In this document: positions 1-8,681 of the stretch, in pieces | Numbering within the stretch: the first letter of the stretch is position 1 | Layout of the letters: every line of letters starts with the position of its first letter | Source: Streptomyces sp. H27-C3 | Lineage (GTDB): Bacteria > Actinomycetota > Actinomycetes > Streptomycetales > Streptomycetaceae | Assembly (NCBI RefSeq): GCF_030063415.1 | Contig: NZ_JASITA010000028.1 | Location: 70,823-109,106, forward strand | Direction of reading: 5' to 3' | Length of the DNA: 38,284 nt | The notes under the pieces: model-generated | Databases searched by the model: none | What the model was told of the DNA's origin: nothing | The model's input: the letters and a program-made list of their open reading frames with translations, nothing else | Position numbers and translations under genes: made by a program

Positions 1-49
1 TGTCCCGTCGGCCCGCCGCTGCTGCGTGCGTTCGCCCTGCGGAGAGGGG

Positions 50-802
50 TCAGGCGTCGACCTTCTCCATGACTTCGTCGGAGACGTCGAAGTTGGCGAA
101 GACGTTCTGCACGTCGTCGCTGTCCTCCAGCGCGTCGATCAGCTTGAAGATCTTCCGCGCGCCGTCCTCGTCGAGCTCGACCTGCATGGTCGGCACGAAG
201 CTGGCGTCCGCCGAGTCGTAGTCGATACCGGCGTCCTGGAGCGCGGTACGGACCGCGACCAGGTCGGTGGCCTCGCTGAGCACCTCGAACGACTCACCGA
301 GATCGTTGACCTCCTCGGCACCCGCTTCCAGGACCGCACCGAGGACGTCGTCCTCGGACTGGTCGCCCTTGGGGACGATCACGACGCCCTTGCGGTGGAA
401 GAGGTACGAGACCGAGCCCGGGTCGGCCATCGAGCCGCCGTTGCGGGTCATGGCCACCCGTACGTCCGAGGCCGCGCGGTTGCGGTTGTCGGTGAGGCAC
501 TCGATGAGCACCGCGACACCGCTCGGGCCGTAGCCCTCGTACATGATCGTCTGGTAGTCGACGCCGCCCGCTTCAAGACCGCCGCCGCGCTTGACCGCGG
601 AGTCGATGTTCTTGTTCGGGACGGAGCTCTTCTTCGCCTTCTGAACGGCATCGACGAGCGTCGGGTTGCCCTCGGGGTCGATGCCACCGGTGCGCGCCGC
701 GACCTCGATGTTCTTGATCAGCTTCGCGAAGAGCTTGCCGCGCTTGGCATCGATCACGGCCTTCTTGTGCTTCGTCGTAGCCCATTTAGAGTGGCCGGAC
801 AT
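50..802 (-). CDS. yebC: YebC/PmpR family DNA-binding regulatory protein
   Basis: The 250-aa product starts MSGHSKWATTKHKKAVIDAK, the near-invariant N-terminus of the YebC/TACO1 family, and is of normal length for it. Family members are cytoplasmic. They have been described as transcriptional regulators and, more recently, as translation factors that help ribosomes through proline-rich stretches. The middle of the protein carries the conserved segments PNKNIDSAVKRG (about residues 80-91) and YEGYGPSGVAVLIE (about 109-122). It is the last gene of a minus-strand group with pdxT and pdxS, and a 62-bp gap separates it from pdxT. In other actinobacteria ruvC-ruvA-ruvB follow yebC; here they would lie to the left of the window. 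Assignment to the family is secure; which of the two roles it plays here is not visible. Confidence 0.96.
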   Translation of the reverse strand: MSGHSKWATTKHKKAVIDAKRGKLFAKLIKNIEVAARTGGIDPEGNPTLVDAVQKAKKSSVPNKNIDSAVKRGGGLEAGGVDYQTIMYEGYGPSGVAVLIECLTDNRNRAASDVRVAMTRNGGSMADPGSVSYLFHRKGVVIVPKGDQSEDDVLGAVLEAGAEEVNDLGESFEVLSEATDLVAVRTALQDAGIDYDSADASFVPTMQVELDEDGARKIFKLIDALEDSDDVQNVFANFDVSDEVMEKVDA

Positions 803-864
803 CCGCCTGTCTCCTTCGCGTCACCAATTCTGCTGCGTTCGGCAGAGATCCTACCGGGATCCCG

Positions 865-1458
865 TCAGCGTACGGCCAGGACCATCTCGGTAAACAGCTG
901 GTGCACCCGGTGGTCGCCCGTCAGTTCGGGGTGGAACGAGGTGGCGAGGGCGTTGCCCTGTCGCACGGCGACGATGTGGCCGTCGTGCTCGGCGAGCACT
1001 TCGACCTCGGCGCCGACCGACTCCACCCACGGCGCGCGGATGAAGACGCCCTCGACGGGGCCGCCTTCGACGCCCGCGACGTCGACGGTCGCCTCGAACG
1101 ACTCGTTCTGACGTCCGAACGCGTTGCGGCGCACGATCATGTCGATGCCGCCGAACGTCTCCTGCCCGGAGCGCGGGTCGAGGATCTTGTCGGCCAGCAT
1201 GATCAGACCGGCGCAGCTGCCGTAGACCGGCAGCCCGCCCGCGATGCGCTCACGCAGCGGCTCCCGCATCCCGAACAGGGAAGCCAGCTTGGACATGGTG
1301 GTGGACTCGCCGCCGGGGATCACCAGACCGTCGAGCTCGGCGAGTTCTTCGGGGCGCCGGACCGGCCTGGCCGTGGCGTCGGCCACGGCCAGGGCGATCA
1401 GGTGCTCCTGCACGTCGCCCTGGAGAGCCAGGACGCCGATCACAGGGTTGCTGCGCAT
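865..1458 (-). CDS. pdxT: Pyridoxal 5'-phosphate synthase glutaminase subunit PdxT
   Basis: Class I glutamine amidotransferase subunit of the deoxyxylulose-independent vitamin B6 pathway. It hydrolyses glutamine and passes ammonia to PdxS. The 197-aa product has VLALQGDVQEH at the N-terminus (residues 9-19), PGGESTT as the oxyanion segment, the nucleophile Cys82 in YGSCAG, and the His-Glu of the triad in SFHPEL near the C-terminus. All catalytic residues are present and length is normal. It lies 6 bp downstream of pdxS, so the two are surely one operon. The start is the ATG of MRSNPVIGVLALQG, which is the only start that keeps the first beta strand at its usual place. Confidence 0.97.
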   Translation of the reverse strand: MRSNPVIGVLALQGDVQEHLIALAVADATARPVRRPEELAELDGLVIPGGESTTMSKLASLFGMREPLRERIAGGLPVYGSCAGLIMLADKILDPRSGQETFGGIDMIVRRNAFGRQNESFEATVDVAGVEGGPVEGVFIRAPWVESVGAEVEVLAEHDGHIVAVRQGNALATSFHPELTGDHRVHQLFTEMVLAVR

Positions 1459-1464
1459 CAGGGA

Positions 1465-2373
1465 CTACCAGCCACGGTTCGCGTAGCGCTCGGACTCGGG
1501 GAGGGTGTCGCAGTTGATGCCGACCATGGCCTCGCCCAGGTTCCGCGAAGCGTCCGCGATGATCTTCGGGTCGTCGAAGAAGGTGGTGGCCTTCACGATC
1601 GCGGCGGCGCGCGCGGCGGGGTCGCCGGACTTGAAGATGCCGGAGCCGACGAAGACGCCCTCGGCGCCGAGCTGGCGCATCAGCGCGGCGTCGGCGGGGG
1701 TGGCCACGCCGCCCGCGGAGAAGAGGACGACCGGGAGCTTGCCCAGCTCGGCGACTTCCTTCACCAGTTCGTAGGAGGCGCGCAGCTCCTTGGCGGCGGC
1801 GTACAGCTCGTTGTTGTCGTAGCCGCGCAGCTTGGCGATCTCGTTCTTGATCTGGCGCAGGTGACGGACGGCCTCGACGACGTTGCCGGTGCCGGCCTCG
1901 CCCTTGGAGCGGATCATGGCCGCGCCCTCGGTGATACGACGCAGCGCCTCACCCAAGTTGGTGGCGCCGCACACGAACGGGGTCGTGAAGGCGAACTTGT
2001 CGGAGTGGTTGACCTCGTCGGCCGGGGTCAGGACCTCGGACTCGTCGATGTAGTCGACACCGAGGGACTGCAGGACCTGGGCCTCGACGAAGTGGCCGAT
2101 CCGGGACTTGGCCATGACGGGGATCGACACGGCCTCGATGATCTCTTCGATCATGTTCGGGTCGGACATCCGGGCCACTCCGCCGTCCTTGCGGATGTCG
2201 GCGGGTACGCGCTCCAGCGCCATGACCGCCACGGCGCCCGCGTCCTCGGCGATCTTGGCCTGCTCCGCATTGACGACGTCCATGATGACGCCGCCCTTGA
2301 GCTGCTCGGCCATGCCGCGCTTGACGCGCGCGGTGCCGGTCTCGGGGGCCTGAGGGGTGCTGGTGCTGGACAC
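1465..2373 (-). CDS. pdxS: Pyridoxal 5'-phosphate synthase lyase subunit PdxS
   Basis: Synthase subunit of the PdxS-PdxT complex. It condenses ribose 5-phosphate, glyceraldehyde 3-phosphate and ammonia to pyridoxal 5'-phosphate and forms a dodecameric ring of TIM barrels. The 302-aa protein contains the family hallmarks GGVIMDVVNAEQAKIAE, the imine-forming lysine in PVMAKSRIGHF, the second catalytic lysine in MIRSKGEAGTGNVVEAVRH, and the C-terminal segment ESERYANRGW. Length and motifs are complete. It heads the pdxS-pdxT pair. No pdxR-like (MocR) regulator lies next to it, but the upstream region has three evenly spaced CTGCAC elements (2411-2445). Confidence 0.98.
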   Translation of the reverse strand: MSSTSTPQAPETGTARVKRGMAEQLKGGVIMDVVNAEQAKIAEDAGAVAVMALERVPADIRKDGGVARMSDPNMIEEIIEAVSIPVMAKSRIGHFVEAQVLQSLGVDYIDESEVLTPADEVNHSDKFAFTTPFVCGATNLGEALRRITEGAAMIRSKGEAGTGNVVEAVRHLRQIKNEIAKLRGYDNNELYAAAKELRASYELVKEVAELGKLPVVLFSAGGVATPADAALMRQLGAEGVFVGSGIFKSGDPAARAAAIVKATTFFDDPKIIADASRNLGEAMVGINCDTLPESERYANRGW

Positions 2374-2410
2374 GGGTGGACCTCACTCGGTGAAAAAGTA
2401 GCGGGAGTTT

Positions 2411-2445
2411 CTGCACTGCGGATTGCTGCACGGCGGTTCCTGCAC
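2411..2445. promoter_or_regulatory. Three CTGCAC direct repeats upstream of pdxS
   Basis: CTGCAC occurs at 2411, 2426 and 2440 (GTGCAG on the coding strand), starting 38 bp upstream of the pdxS start codon. The spacings are 15 and 14 bp. This is compatible with a direct-repeat operator or with elements in the 5' leader. A regulator role is inferred only from spacing and position; no -10 box is obvious enough to place the repeats relative to transcription start. Confidence 0.3.
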
Positions 2446-2511
2446 TCCCGAGACAACCCCGGCGGACCAGTCCACTGCAATAGCCAATGGGGACCCGGTG
2501 GATCGTTTTGG

Positions 2512-3057
2512 TTACGTGCCTGGCCTGTCGGCCAGCGCCACCGGAGCCTCGTCGTCCATCTCGAAGGCGAGGGGGAAGGGGGCGTGGCCGGCCAGCCGGA
2601 GCCAGCGGACCGTGCGGTGGCGGCGCAGCGCCCGCGCCGAGCCGACCGTGTCATTGAGGAAGCGCCGGGCCATCGGGACGCGGCGTACGGCCGCGGCCAG
2701 CTCACTGGCGGCCTCCTCGCCACCCGGCACCTCCTTGACGGCCTCGACCTGCGCGGTCTCGCCGAAGACCGCCCGCAGCGCTTGGCTGAGCTCGCTCTCC
2801 GCGACCTCGCGCTGGTCCTCCTCCGCCTGACGGGCGGCGTGTGCGGCCTGATGGAGCACGATCGAGGCGGCCGGGTCGAGCACGCCGGAGGTGGCCAGCT
2901 CCTGGGTGACCGAGGCGCGGCGCAGCAGCTGGGCGTCGAGCCCGGCGCGCGAGGCGTCGATACGGGCGTGCAGGCGGTCGAGGCGCCCTGCGGTCCAGCT
3001 GAGGTAGAGCCCAATCGCGAAGAGGGCTACGACGATCCAGATCAGAGTTGCGGTCAC
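2512..3057 (-). CDS. Membrane-anchored protein of unknown function
   Basis: Not a family I can name. With the GTG at 3057 as start the product is 181 aa. It opens with one hydrophobic helix (ATLIWIVVALFAIGLYLSW, residues 3-21), followed by a charged, alanine-rich region that looks helical (RLDRLHARIDASRAGLDAQL and onward to about residue 120), then a basic stretch ending in an acidic tail. This is the layout of a single-pass protein with a cytoplasmic helical domain. A longer frame reaches back to 3204, but that extension is proline/arginine-rich and lacks the look of protein, so the GTG directly before the membrane helix is preferred. It sits between pimA and pdxS on the same strand, with 138 bp to pdxS. 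Confidence 0.75.
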   Translation of the reverse strand: MTATLIWIVVALFAIGLYLSWTAGRLDRLHARIDASRAGLDAQLLRRASVTQELATSGVLDPAASIVLHQAAHAARQAEEDQREVAESELSQALRAVFGETAQVEAVKEVPGGEEAASELAAAVRRVPMARRFLNDTVGSARALRRHRTVRWLRLAGHAPFPLAFEMDDEAPVALADRPGT

Positions 3058-3252
3058 AGGCCGCAACGCTACCGGGAGCGGGAGGGGCCCCGGCCCGACC
3101 GGGGGTCCCGGCGCCCGGTCGGGCTTCCGGAAGGACTCTTGGGCGGCGGACGTCGAGGGGACGACGGTCCCCCGCGCCCGCCCCGGCTTCACGCGCGACG
3201 GCAACGAGGAGTCGGACCCGCGTCACGCCCGGCGGATTGCGTGCCTCTTCAG

Positions 3253-3311
3253 CGCCATCACGCGCGCCGGGGCGAGGTCTCCCCGCACCCCTCTCGCCGC
3301 CATCACGCGCG
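3253..3311. repeat. Short direct repeats in the 3058-3326 intergenic gap
   Basis: The 14-mer CGCCATCACGCGCG occurs at 3253-3266 and again at 3298-3311. Related TTCACGCGCGACGG begins near 3189, so the element recurs about three times in the 269-bp gap between pimA and the downstream membrane protein. No hairpin or gene was recognised in this gap. Confidence 0.45.
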
Positions 3312-3326
3312 ACGGGCCGCGAGCGG

Positions 3327-4490
3327 TCAGTCCCGGGCCAGGCCGAAGCGGGACCGGAGCCCCGGTCGCTCGTCCGTGGCCACGACCGAAGCAGCCCCGT
3401 CCGTCACCGTCTCGTACACCGCGAGGATGTCCGCCGCGACCGTCAGCCAGTCGAAGCGGCGCACATGCACCGCGCCCCGCTCCCGGAGCCCCTTGCGCCG
3501 CTGCGGGTCGCCCAGCAGCCGTACGGCCGCGAAGGCCAGCGCGTGGGCGTCCTCGTTGGCGAACAGTTCGCCCGCCGCGCCCTGGTCCAAGACCTGCGCG
3601 AAGGCGTCCAGGTCGCTCGCGAGCACCGGCGCGCCCGCCGACATCGCCTCCACCAGGATGATGCCGAAGCTCTCGCCACCGGTGTTCGGCGCGATGTACA
3701 GGTCGACGCTGCGCAGCAGCCGCGCCTTGTCCTCGTCGCTCACCATTCCGAGGAACTCGACGCGTGAACGCATCTCCTTGGGCAGCGTGGCGACCGCTTC
3801 CTCCTCGTCGCCGCGCCCCGCGATCAGCAGCCGCGTGTCCGGCCGCTCCGCGAGAATCTTGGGAAGCGCCCTCATCAGGACGGGCAGCCCCTTGCGCGGT
3901 TCGTCGATGCGGCCGACGAACCCGATGGTCTGCCCCTGCCAGTCCGGCTTGGGCTCGGCCTTCGCGAAGAAGTCCACGTCGACACCGTTGGGGATGACGA
4001 CCGCGTCCCCGCCGAGGTGCTCCACCAGCGTCCGACGCGCGTACTCGCTCACCGCGATCCGGGCGCTGATCTTCTCCAGCGCGGGCTGGAGCATCGGGTA
4101 CGCGGCCGCCAGCAGCCGCGCCCGGGGGTTGGACGTATGGAACGTCGCGACGATCGGTCCCCGCGCCGCCCAGCAGCTCAGCAGCGCGAGCGAGGGCGTG
4201 GTCGGCTCATGGATGTGGAGCACGTCGAACGTGCCGTCGTGCAGCCAGCGCCGCACCCGCGCCGCGGCCAGGAAGCCGAAGTTCATCCGGGCCACCGCGC
4301 CGTTGTACCGCACCGGAATGGCCCGGCCGGCCGCCACGACGTACGGCGGCACCACGGTCTCGTCGTCCGCGGGAGCCAGCACGGAGACCTCGTGTCCGAG
4401 CCCGATGAGGTGCTCGGCCAGGTCACGGATGTGGAATTGGACGCCGCCCGGTACGTCCCACGAGTACGGGCAGACGATGCCGATCTTCAC
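3327..4490 (-). CDS. pimA: Phosphatidylinositol alpha-mannosyltransferase PimA (GT4 family)
   Basis: Transfers the first mannose from GDP-mannose to phosphatidylinositol at the cytoplasmic face of the membrane, the first step of PIM synthesis. The 387-aa product has the GT-B N-terminal motif PGGVQFHIRDLAEHL (about residues 13-27), the HIHEPTTPS acceptor-side segment, IGFVGRIDEPRKGL at the start of the donor domain, and the GT4 E-x7-E motif in GESFGIILVEAMSAGAPVLAS. The GTG start at 4490 is set by KIGIVCPYSWDVPGG and overlaps the preceding acyltransferase stop by 4 nt (GTGA), so translation is probably coupled. Order pgsA, acyltransferase, pimA is the same as in mycobacteria (Rv2612c-Rv2610c), which strengthens the specific name over a generic glycosyltransferase. 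Confidence 0.93.
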   Translation of the reverse strand: MKIGIVCPYSWDVPGGVQFHIRDLAEHLIGLGHEVSVLAPADDETVVPPYVVAAGRAIPVRYNGAVARMNFGFLAAARVRRWLHDGTFDVLHIHEPTTPSLALLSCWAARGPIVATFHTSNPRARLLAAAYPMLQPALEKISARIAVSEYARRTLVEHLGGDAVVIPNGVDVDFFAKAEPKPDWQGQTIGFVGRIDEPRKGLPVLMRALPKILAERPDTRLLIAGRGDEEEAVATLPKEMRSRVEFLGMVSDEDKARLLRSVDLYIAPNTGGESFGIILVEAMSAGAPVLASDLDAFAQVLDQGAAGELFANEDAHALAFAAVRLLGDPQRRKGLRERGAVHVRRFDWLTVAADILAVYETVTDGAASVVATDERPGLRSRFGLARD

Positions 4491-5410
4491 TCGCCCTCCC
4501 CGGAGCCCTCGTCGGACAGGTCCGCGAGCCACAGACGTTGCAGCATGTGCCAGTCCTCCGGGTGCTCGGCGATTCCGGTGGCGAAGACGTCGGCCACCGC
4601 CTGAGTCATCTGGGACGTCCTCTCCGCCCGGGTACCTGTCTCGGGGACATCCACCGGGGGGTGAATCCGGCCACGCATGATCGTTCCGTCGTACCAGAGA
4701 GTGACCGGCAGCAGCGCCGCGCCGGTGTGCTGGGCGAGCATCGCCGGTCCTGCGGGCATCCGCGCGCTCTCGCCGAAGAACTTCACCTCCACGCCCGATG
4801 AGGACAGGTCCCGGTCCGCGACCAGGCAGACCAGACCGCCGGACCGCAGCCGCCGGGCGAGCGTCCCGAAGGCGCTGCCGCCGGTGTGCGGGAGGACCTC
4901 CATGCCGAGGCCCTCGCGGTAGGCGACGAACCGGTCGTAGAGCGTCTCGGGCTTGAGGCGCTCGGCGACCGTGGTGAAGGGCACGCCGACCTGAGTGGTG
5001 GCCCAGGCGCCCGCCAGGTCCCAGTTGGCCAGGTGCGGCAGTGCGACGACCACGCCCCGGCCGGCCGCGAGGCCGTCCTCCAGGTGGTGGACGTCCTTGA
5101 TCTGGACATCGGTGCCGATCCGCTGCTTGCTCCAGGCAGGCAGCCGGAACGACTCCATCCAGTAGCGCATGTACGAGCGCATGCCCGCCCGGGACAGCGC
5201 GGCGAGGCGCTCGGGGCTCGCGTCGGGCACCACCCGGGCGAGGTTGGACTCCAGCCGCAGCACGCTCTTGCCGCGTCGCTTCCACGTGGTGTCGGCGATC
5301 TTGCGCCCGAGGGCGACGGACACCGGCTCGGGAAGCTTTTTGACGGTGGTCCAGCCGAGCCCGTACAGCGAGCCGGCCAGCCGTTCCTTCGCATCGCTCA
5401 GCCCGCTCAT
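4487..5410 (-). CDS. Phosphatidylinositol mannoside acyltransferase (lauroyl acyltransferase family)
   Basis: LpxL/HtrB-type acyltransferase of 307 aa. In the mycobacterial equivalent (PatA) the enzyme acylates the 2-linked mannose of PIM using acyl-CoA. The catalytic H-x4-D is visible in LPHLANWDLAGAW (about residues 124-136), followed by FTTVAERLKPETLYDRFVAYR and LVADRDL, all typical of the family. It overlaps pgsA upstream by 4 nt (ATGA at 5407-5410) and pimA downstream by 4 nt, so the three are one coupled translation unit. The ATG at 5410 is fixed by the overlap. Substrate is inferred from context, not from the sequence alone. Confidence 0.92.
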   Translation of the reverse strand: MSGLSDAKERLAGSLYGLGWTTVKKLPEPVSVALGRKIADTTWKRRGKSVLRLESNLARVVPDASPERLAALSRAGMRSYMRYWMESFRLPAWSKQRIGTDVQIKDVHHLEDGLAAGRGVVVALPHLANWDLAGAWATTQVGVPFTTVAERLKPETLYDRFVAYREGLGMEVLPHTGGSAFGTLARRLRSGGLVCLVADRDLSSSGVEVKFFGESARMPAGPAMLAQHTGAALLPVTLWYDGTIMRGRIHPPVDVPETGTRAERTSQMTQAVADVFATGIAEHPEDWHMLQRLWLADLSDEGSGEGE

Positions 5411-6069
5411 GACGTCGCCCCGCTCCCACTCGCCGCGGCGGCGTCCGCTTCCGCGGACTCCCGGCGCACGGTCACGACACGCTGCCCGAGGGTCACCAGG
5501 CTGCCCACCGCGACGACCCACAGGGCGATCGGCAGCAGGATGTCGATGCCCGGCACCCCGAAGTTGCGCAGCCCCGCGAGACCGGCGGCGACGAGAGTGA
5601 TGACGAGCCGCTCGGCCCGCTCCACAAGCCCGTTGACGGCGACCGGCAGGCCGATCGATTCGCCGCGCGCCTTGGTGTAGGAGACGACCTGGCCGCTGGC
5701 CAGGCAGAAGATGGCGACGGCGCACAGCACGTTGTTGTCGCCGGAGCCCGCGTACCAGAGCGCGATCCCGCCGAAGACGGCCGAATCGGCGACCCGGTCG
5801 AGCGTGGAGTCGAGGAAGGCGCCCCAGCGGCTCGAAACGCCCGCCTGGCGCGCCATGTTGCCGTCGACGAGGTCGGAGAAGACGAAGAGCGTGATGACGA
5901 TCGTGCCCCAGAAGAACTCTCCCCTGGGGAAGAAGACCAGTGCGCCCGCCATCACTCCGGCCGTCCCGATGAGGGTGACCGCGTCCGGGCTCACCCCGCG
6001 TCGGAGCAGAAATGCGGCAAACGGTGTGAGGACACGCGTGAAGAATGCACGCGCGTACTTGTTCAGCAT
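5407..6069 (-). CDS. pgsA: Phosphatidylinositol phosphate synthase (CDP-alcohol phosphatidyltransferase)
   Basis: Integral membrane enzyme that joins CDP-diacylglycerol to inositol 1-phosphate, giving phosphatidylinositol phosphate, the precursor for PIMs. The 220-aa protein has the complete CDP-alcohol phosphotransferase signature D66-xx-D69-G70-xx-A73-R74-x8-G83-x3-D87-x3-D91 (SDLVDGNMARQ then GAFLDSTLD). It also has about six hydrophobic segments and an Ala/Ser-rich tail. It is the promoter-proximal gene of the pgsA, acyltransferase, pimA cassette. The 247-bp gap to the divergent EF-G-like gene must hold promoters for both directions; I see no clear consensus boxes there. Confidence 0.94.
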   Translation of the reverse strand: MLNKYARAFFTRVLTPFAAFLLRRGVSPDAVTLIGTAGVMAGALVFFPRGEFFWGTIVITLFVFSDLVDGNMARQAGVSSRWGAFLDSTLDRVADSAVFGGIALWYAGSGDNNVLCAVAIFCLASGQVVSYTKARGESIGLPVAVNGLVERAERLVITLVAAGLAGLRNFGVPGIDILLPIALWVVAVGSLVTLGQRVVTVRRESAEADAAAASGSGATS

Positions 6070-6316
6070 GGCCTTCCCGACGGTCGGTGGCCGGTGCGGC
6101 CCCTGTGGCCACCGGCTGGCCCATCGTAGCCACGACCGCGCGGCTCCACCGCCGGGGCACCGGCCTGCCGACGATCGCGTACGACGTATGGACGCACCGT
6201 GACCCGAGTGGAAAGCTCAGAAGACCGCGGGCGTCACCGGTGCCGCCACGCCGCTGGGGCTCCCACAGGTCCGCGCCCTCTGTCCTCACCGTGCACGGAA
6301 CAGGGAGGCAAGGTTC

Positions 6317-8515
6317 ATGGGCGACAAGGCGAACGCACACTCCGGGGCCGCCGGCAGGGCAACGGCGGCCGACCGGCCGTCATCCATCAGGAACGTGGTG
6401 CTGGTCGGCCACAGCGGAGCGGGAAAGACGACCCTGGTCGAGGCCCTCGCACTGGCGGCGCGGGCGGTCAACCGGGCGGGTCGGGTGGAGGACGGCGCGA
6501 CCGTCTCCGACTACGACGAGATCGAACACCGCCAGGGCCGGTCGGTCCAGCTGTCGCTGGTCCCCGTCGAATGGGGTGGTATCAAGATCAATCTGCTGGA
6601 CACTCCCGGATACGCCGACTTCGTCGGGGAGCTGCGGGCCGGTCTGCGGGCAGCGGACGCGGCCCTCTTCGTTGTCTCCGCGTCGGACGGCGTGGACGGC
6701 GCGACCCGGATGGTGTGGGAGGAGTGCGCCGCGGTCGGGATGCCGCGGGCCATCGTCTTCACCCACCTCGAAGCGGCCAGGTCGGACTTCGACGCCATGA
6801 CGCGGATCTGCGCGCAGGCCTTCGGCGGCGACGACCCCGACGCCGTACTGCCGCTGTACATCCCGCTGTACGGGACCAAGGGGGCCGACGGGCACGCCCC
6901 GGTGAACGGGCTGGTCGGTCTGCTCTCGCAGCGGGTCTTCGACTACTCCTCCGGGGAGCGCAAGGAGACCCCGCCGGGCGAGGACCAGCTGCCGCGGATC
7001 GAGGAGGCCCGCAACCGGCTCATCGAGGGGATCATCGCCGAGAGCGAGGACGAGACCCTCATGGACCGCTATCTCGACGGCGAGGAGATCGACTACCGGA
7101 CCCTCGTCGACGACCTGGAGAGGGCCGTCGCGCGCGGCACCTTCCATCCGGTGCTGGCCGCCGCGCCCGCGCCCGAGGGCGCCCGCGAGGGCCTCGGCAC
7201 GATCGAGTTGCTCGAACTGATCACCGGCGGCTTCCCGACCCCGCTGGAGGGCGCGGCGCCCGAGGTCACCACCCCGCAGGGCGGCTCCCGCCCGCCGATC
7301 ACCTGTGATCCGCAGGGGCCGCTGGTGGCCGAGGTCGTGAAGACCGCCTCCGACCCTTATGTCGGCCGGGTCAGCCTGGTCCGGGTCTTCTCCGGGACGC
7401 TGCGCCCGGACGAGACGGTGCATGTGTCGGGGCACGGCCTCACCGACCGCGGCCACGAGGATCATGATGTCGACGAGCGGATCGGCGCGCTCTCCTCCCC
7501 GTTCGGCAAACAACAGCGCGCCCTCAGCCACTGCATCGCGGGCGACATCGCGTGCGTCGCGAAACTGGGCCGCGCCGAGACCGGCGACACCTTGTCCGCC
7601 AGGGACAACCCGCTGCTGATGGAGCCCTGGCGCATGCCCGACCCGCTGCTGCCGCTGGCCATCGAGGCACACAGCAAACCGGACGAGGACAAGCTCTCCC
7701 AGGGCCTTTCGCGGCTGGTCGCCGAGGACCCGACGATGCGTCTGGAGCAGAACCAGGACACCCGCCAGCTGGTGCTGTGGTGCCTGGGCGAGGCCCACCG
7801 GGACGTCGCCCTGGAGCGGCTGCGCAGCCGCTACGGCGTCCAGGTCGACGCCGTACCCCACAGGGTGTCGCTGCGCGAGACCTTCGGTGCGAGGTCGACG
7901 GGCCGCGGCCGGCACGTGAAGCAGTCCGGTGGTCACGGGCAGTACGCGATCTGCGAGATCGCGGTCGATCCGCTGCCCCCCGGCACCGGAATCGAGTTCG
8001 TCGACCAAGTCGTGGGCGGATCGGTACCACGTCAGTTCATCCCGTCGGTGGAGAAGGGAGTGCGCGCGCAGGCCGGGCGCGGCGTCGCGGCGGGCTATCC
8101 GCTCGTGGACGTACGCATCACCCTGCTCGACGGAAAGGCGCACTCGGTCGACTCCTCGGACGCGGCGTTCCAGACGGCGGGCGCGCTGGCGATGCGCGAG
8201 GCCGCGGCCGATGCGCGGATCCACCTGCTGGAGCCGGTCGTCGAGGTGCTGGTGCTGGTGCCCGACCACTACGTCGGCCCGGTGATGAGCGACTTGTCAG
8301 GCCGGCGCGGCCGGGTGGTCGGAACCGAGCAGGCGGGACACGGCCGGACGCTCGTACGGGCCGAGGTGCCGGAGATCGAAATCGGGCGGTACGCGGTCGA
8401 CCTGCGGTCGGTCTCGCACGGCACCGGCCGGTTCAGCCGCAGCTACGCCCGTCACGAACCGATGCCGCCGCAACTGGCGGGCAAGATACGCGAACAGGCG
8501 GAAAAGGGAGCATAG
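6317..8515 (+). CDS. Elongation factor G-like GTPase (EF-G2 type)
   Basis: Full-length EF-G paralogue of 732 aa with all the usual domains: GTPase domain (about 24-290), a domain II-like barrel (about 320-410), and domains III-V to the end. G1 is GHSGAGKTTL (residues 31-40) and G3 is LLDTPGYADF. The position where EF-G has NKxD (G4) reads FTHLEAARSDF, so guanine recognition is altered. Actinobacteria keep a second, EF-G-like gene of this type in addition to fusA, which sits in the str ribosomal operon; translocation activity should not be assumed. Transcribed away from pgsA. It breaks into the pgsA-HIT-thrS gene order seen in mycobacteria. Confidence 0.93.
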   Translation: MGDKANAHSGAAGRATAADRPSSIRNVVLVGHSGAGKTTLVEALALAARAVNRAGRVEDGATVSDYDEIEHRQGRSVQLSLVPVEWGGIKINLLDTPGYADFVGELRAGLRAADAALFVVSASDGVDGATRMVWEECAAVGMPRAIVFTHLEAARSDFDAMTRICAQAFGGDDPDAVLPLYIPLYGTKGADGHAPVNGLVGLLSQRVFDYSSGERKETPPGEDQLPRIEEARNRLIEGIIAESEDETLMDRYLDGEEIDYRTLVDDLERAVARGTFHPVLAAAPAPEGAREGLGTIELLELITGGFPTPLEGAAPEVTTPQGGSRPPITCDPQGPLVAEVVKTASDPYVGRVSLVRVFSGTLRPDETVHVSGHGLTDRGHEDHDVDERIGALSSPFGKQQRALSHCIAGDIACVAKLGRAETGDTLSARDNPLLMEPWRMPDPLLPLAIEAHSKPDEDKLSQGLSRLVAEDPTMRLEQNQDTRQLVLWCLGEAHRDVALERLRSRYGVQVDAVPHRVSLRETFGARSTGRGRHVKQSGGHGQYAICEIAVDPLPPGTGIEFVDQVVGGSVPRQFIPSVEKGVRAQAGRGVAAGYPLVDVRITLLDGKAHSVDSSDAAFQTAGALAMREAAADARIHLLEPVVEVLVLVPDHYVGPVMSDLSGRRGRVVGTEQAGHGRTLVRAEVPEIEIGRYAVDLRSVSHGTGRFSRSYARHEPMPPQLAGKIREQAEKGA

Positions 8516-8522
8516 TTGCGGG

Positions 8523-8556
8523 TGCCGCCCACCCAATTACCTTGCGGCGGGCGGCA
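8523..8556 (+). terminator. Possible terminator hairpin after the EF-G-like gene
   Basis: TGCCGCCC (8523-8530) pairs with GGGCGGCA (8549-8556) around an 18-nt loop, starting 8 bp after the EF-G-like stop codon. No T-run follows, which is common in this genus. The 166-bp gap to the next gene holds nothing else I recognise. Confidence 0.4.
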
Positions 8557-8681
8557 TTGCGCTGTCCCATGACGGGCAGGGAACACCCCGGATACGCTGT
8601 GATCCCAGCTCAGCTGGTGTGCGGGGCGCGATAGTCGGGAAAAGGCCGCAGCAGCGGTGGCATGCGGCGATGGGGGCAGCA

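Noticed and set aside
901..4680. Open frame of 1259 codons on the plus strand
   Set aside because: It is antisense to pdxT, pdxS, the membrane-anchored protein and pimA; long antisense frames are usual in GC-rich coding DNA.
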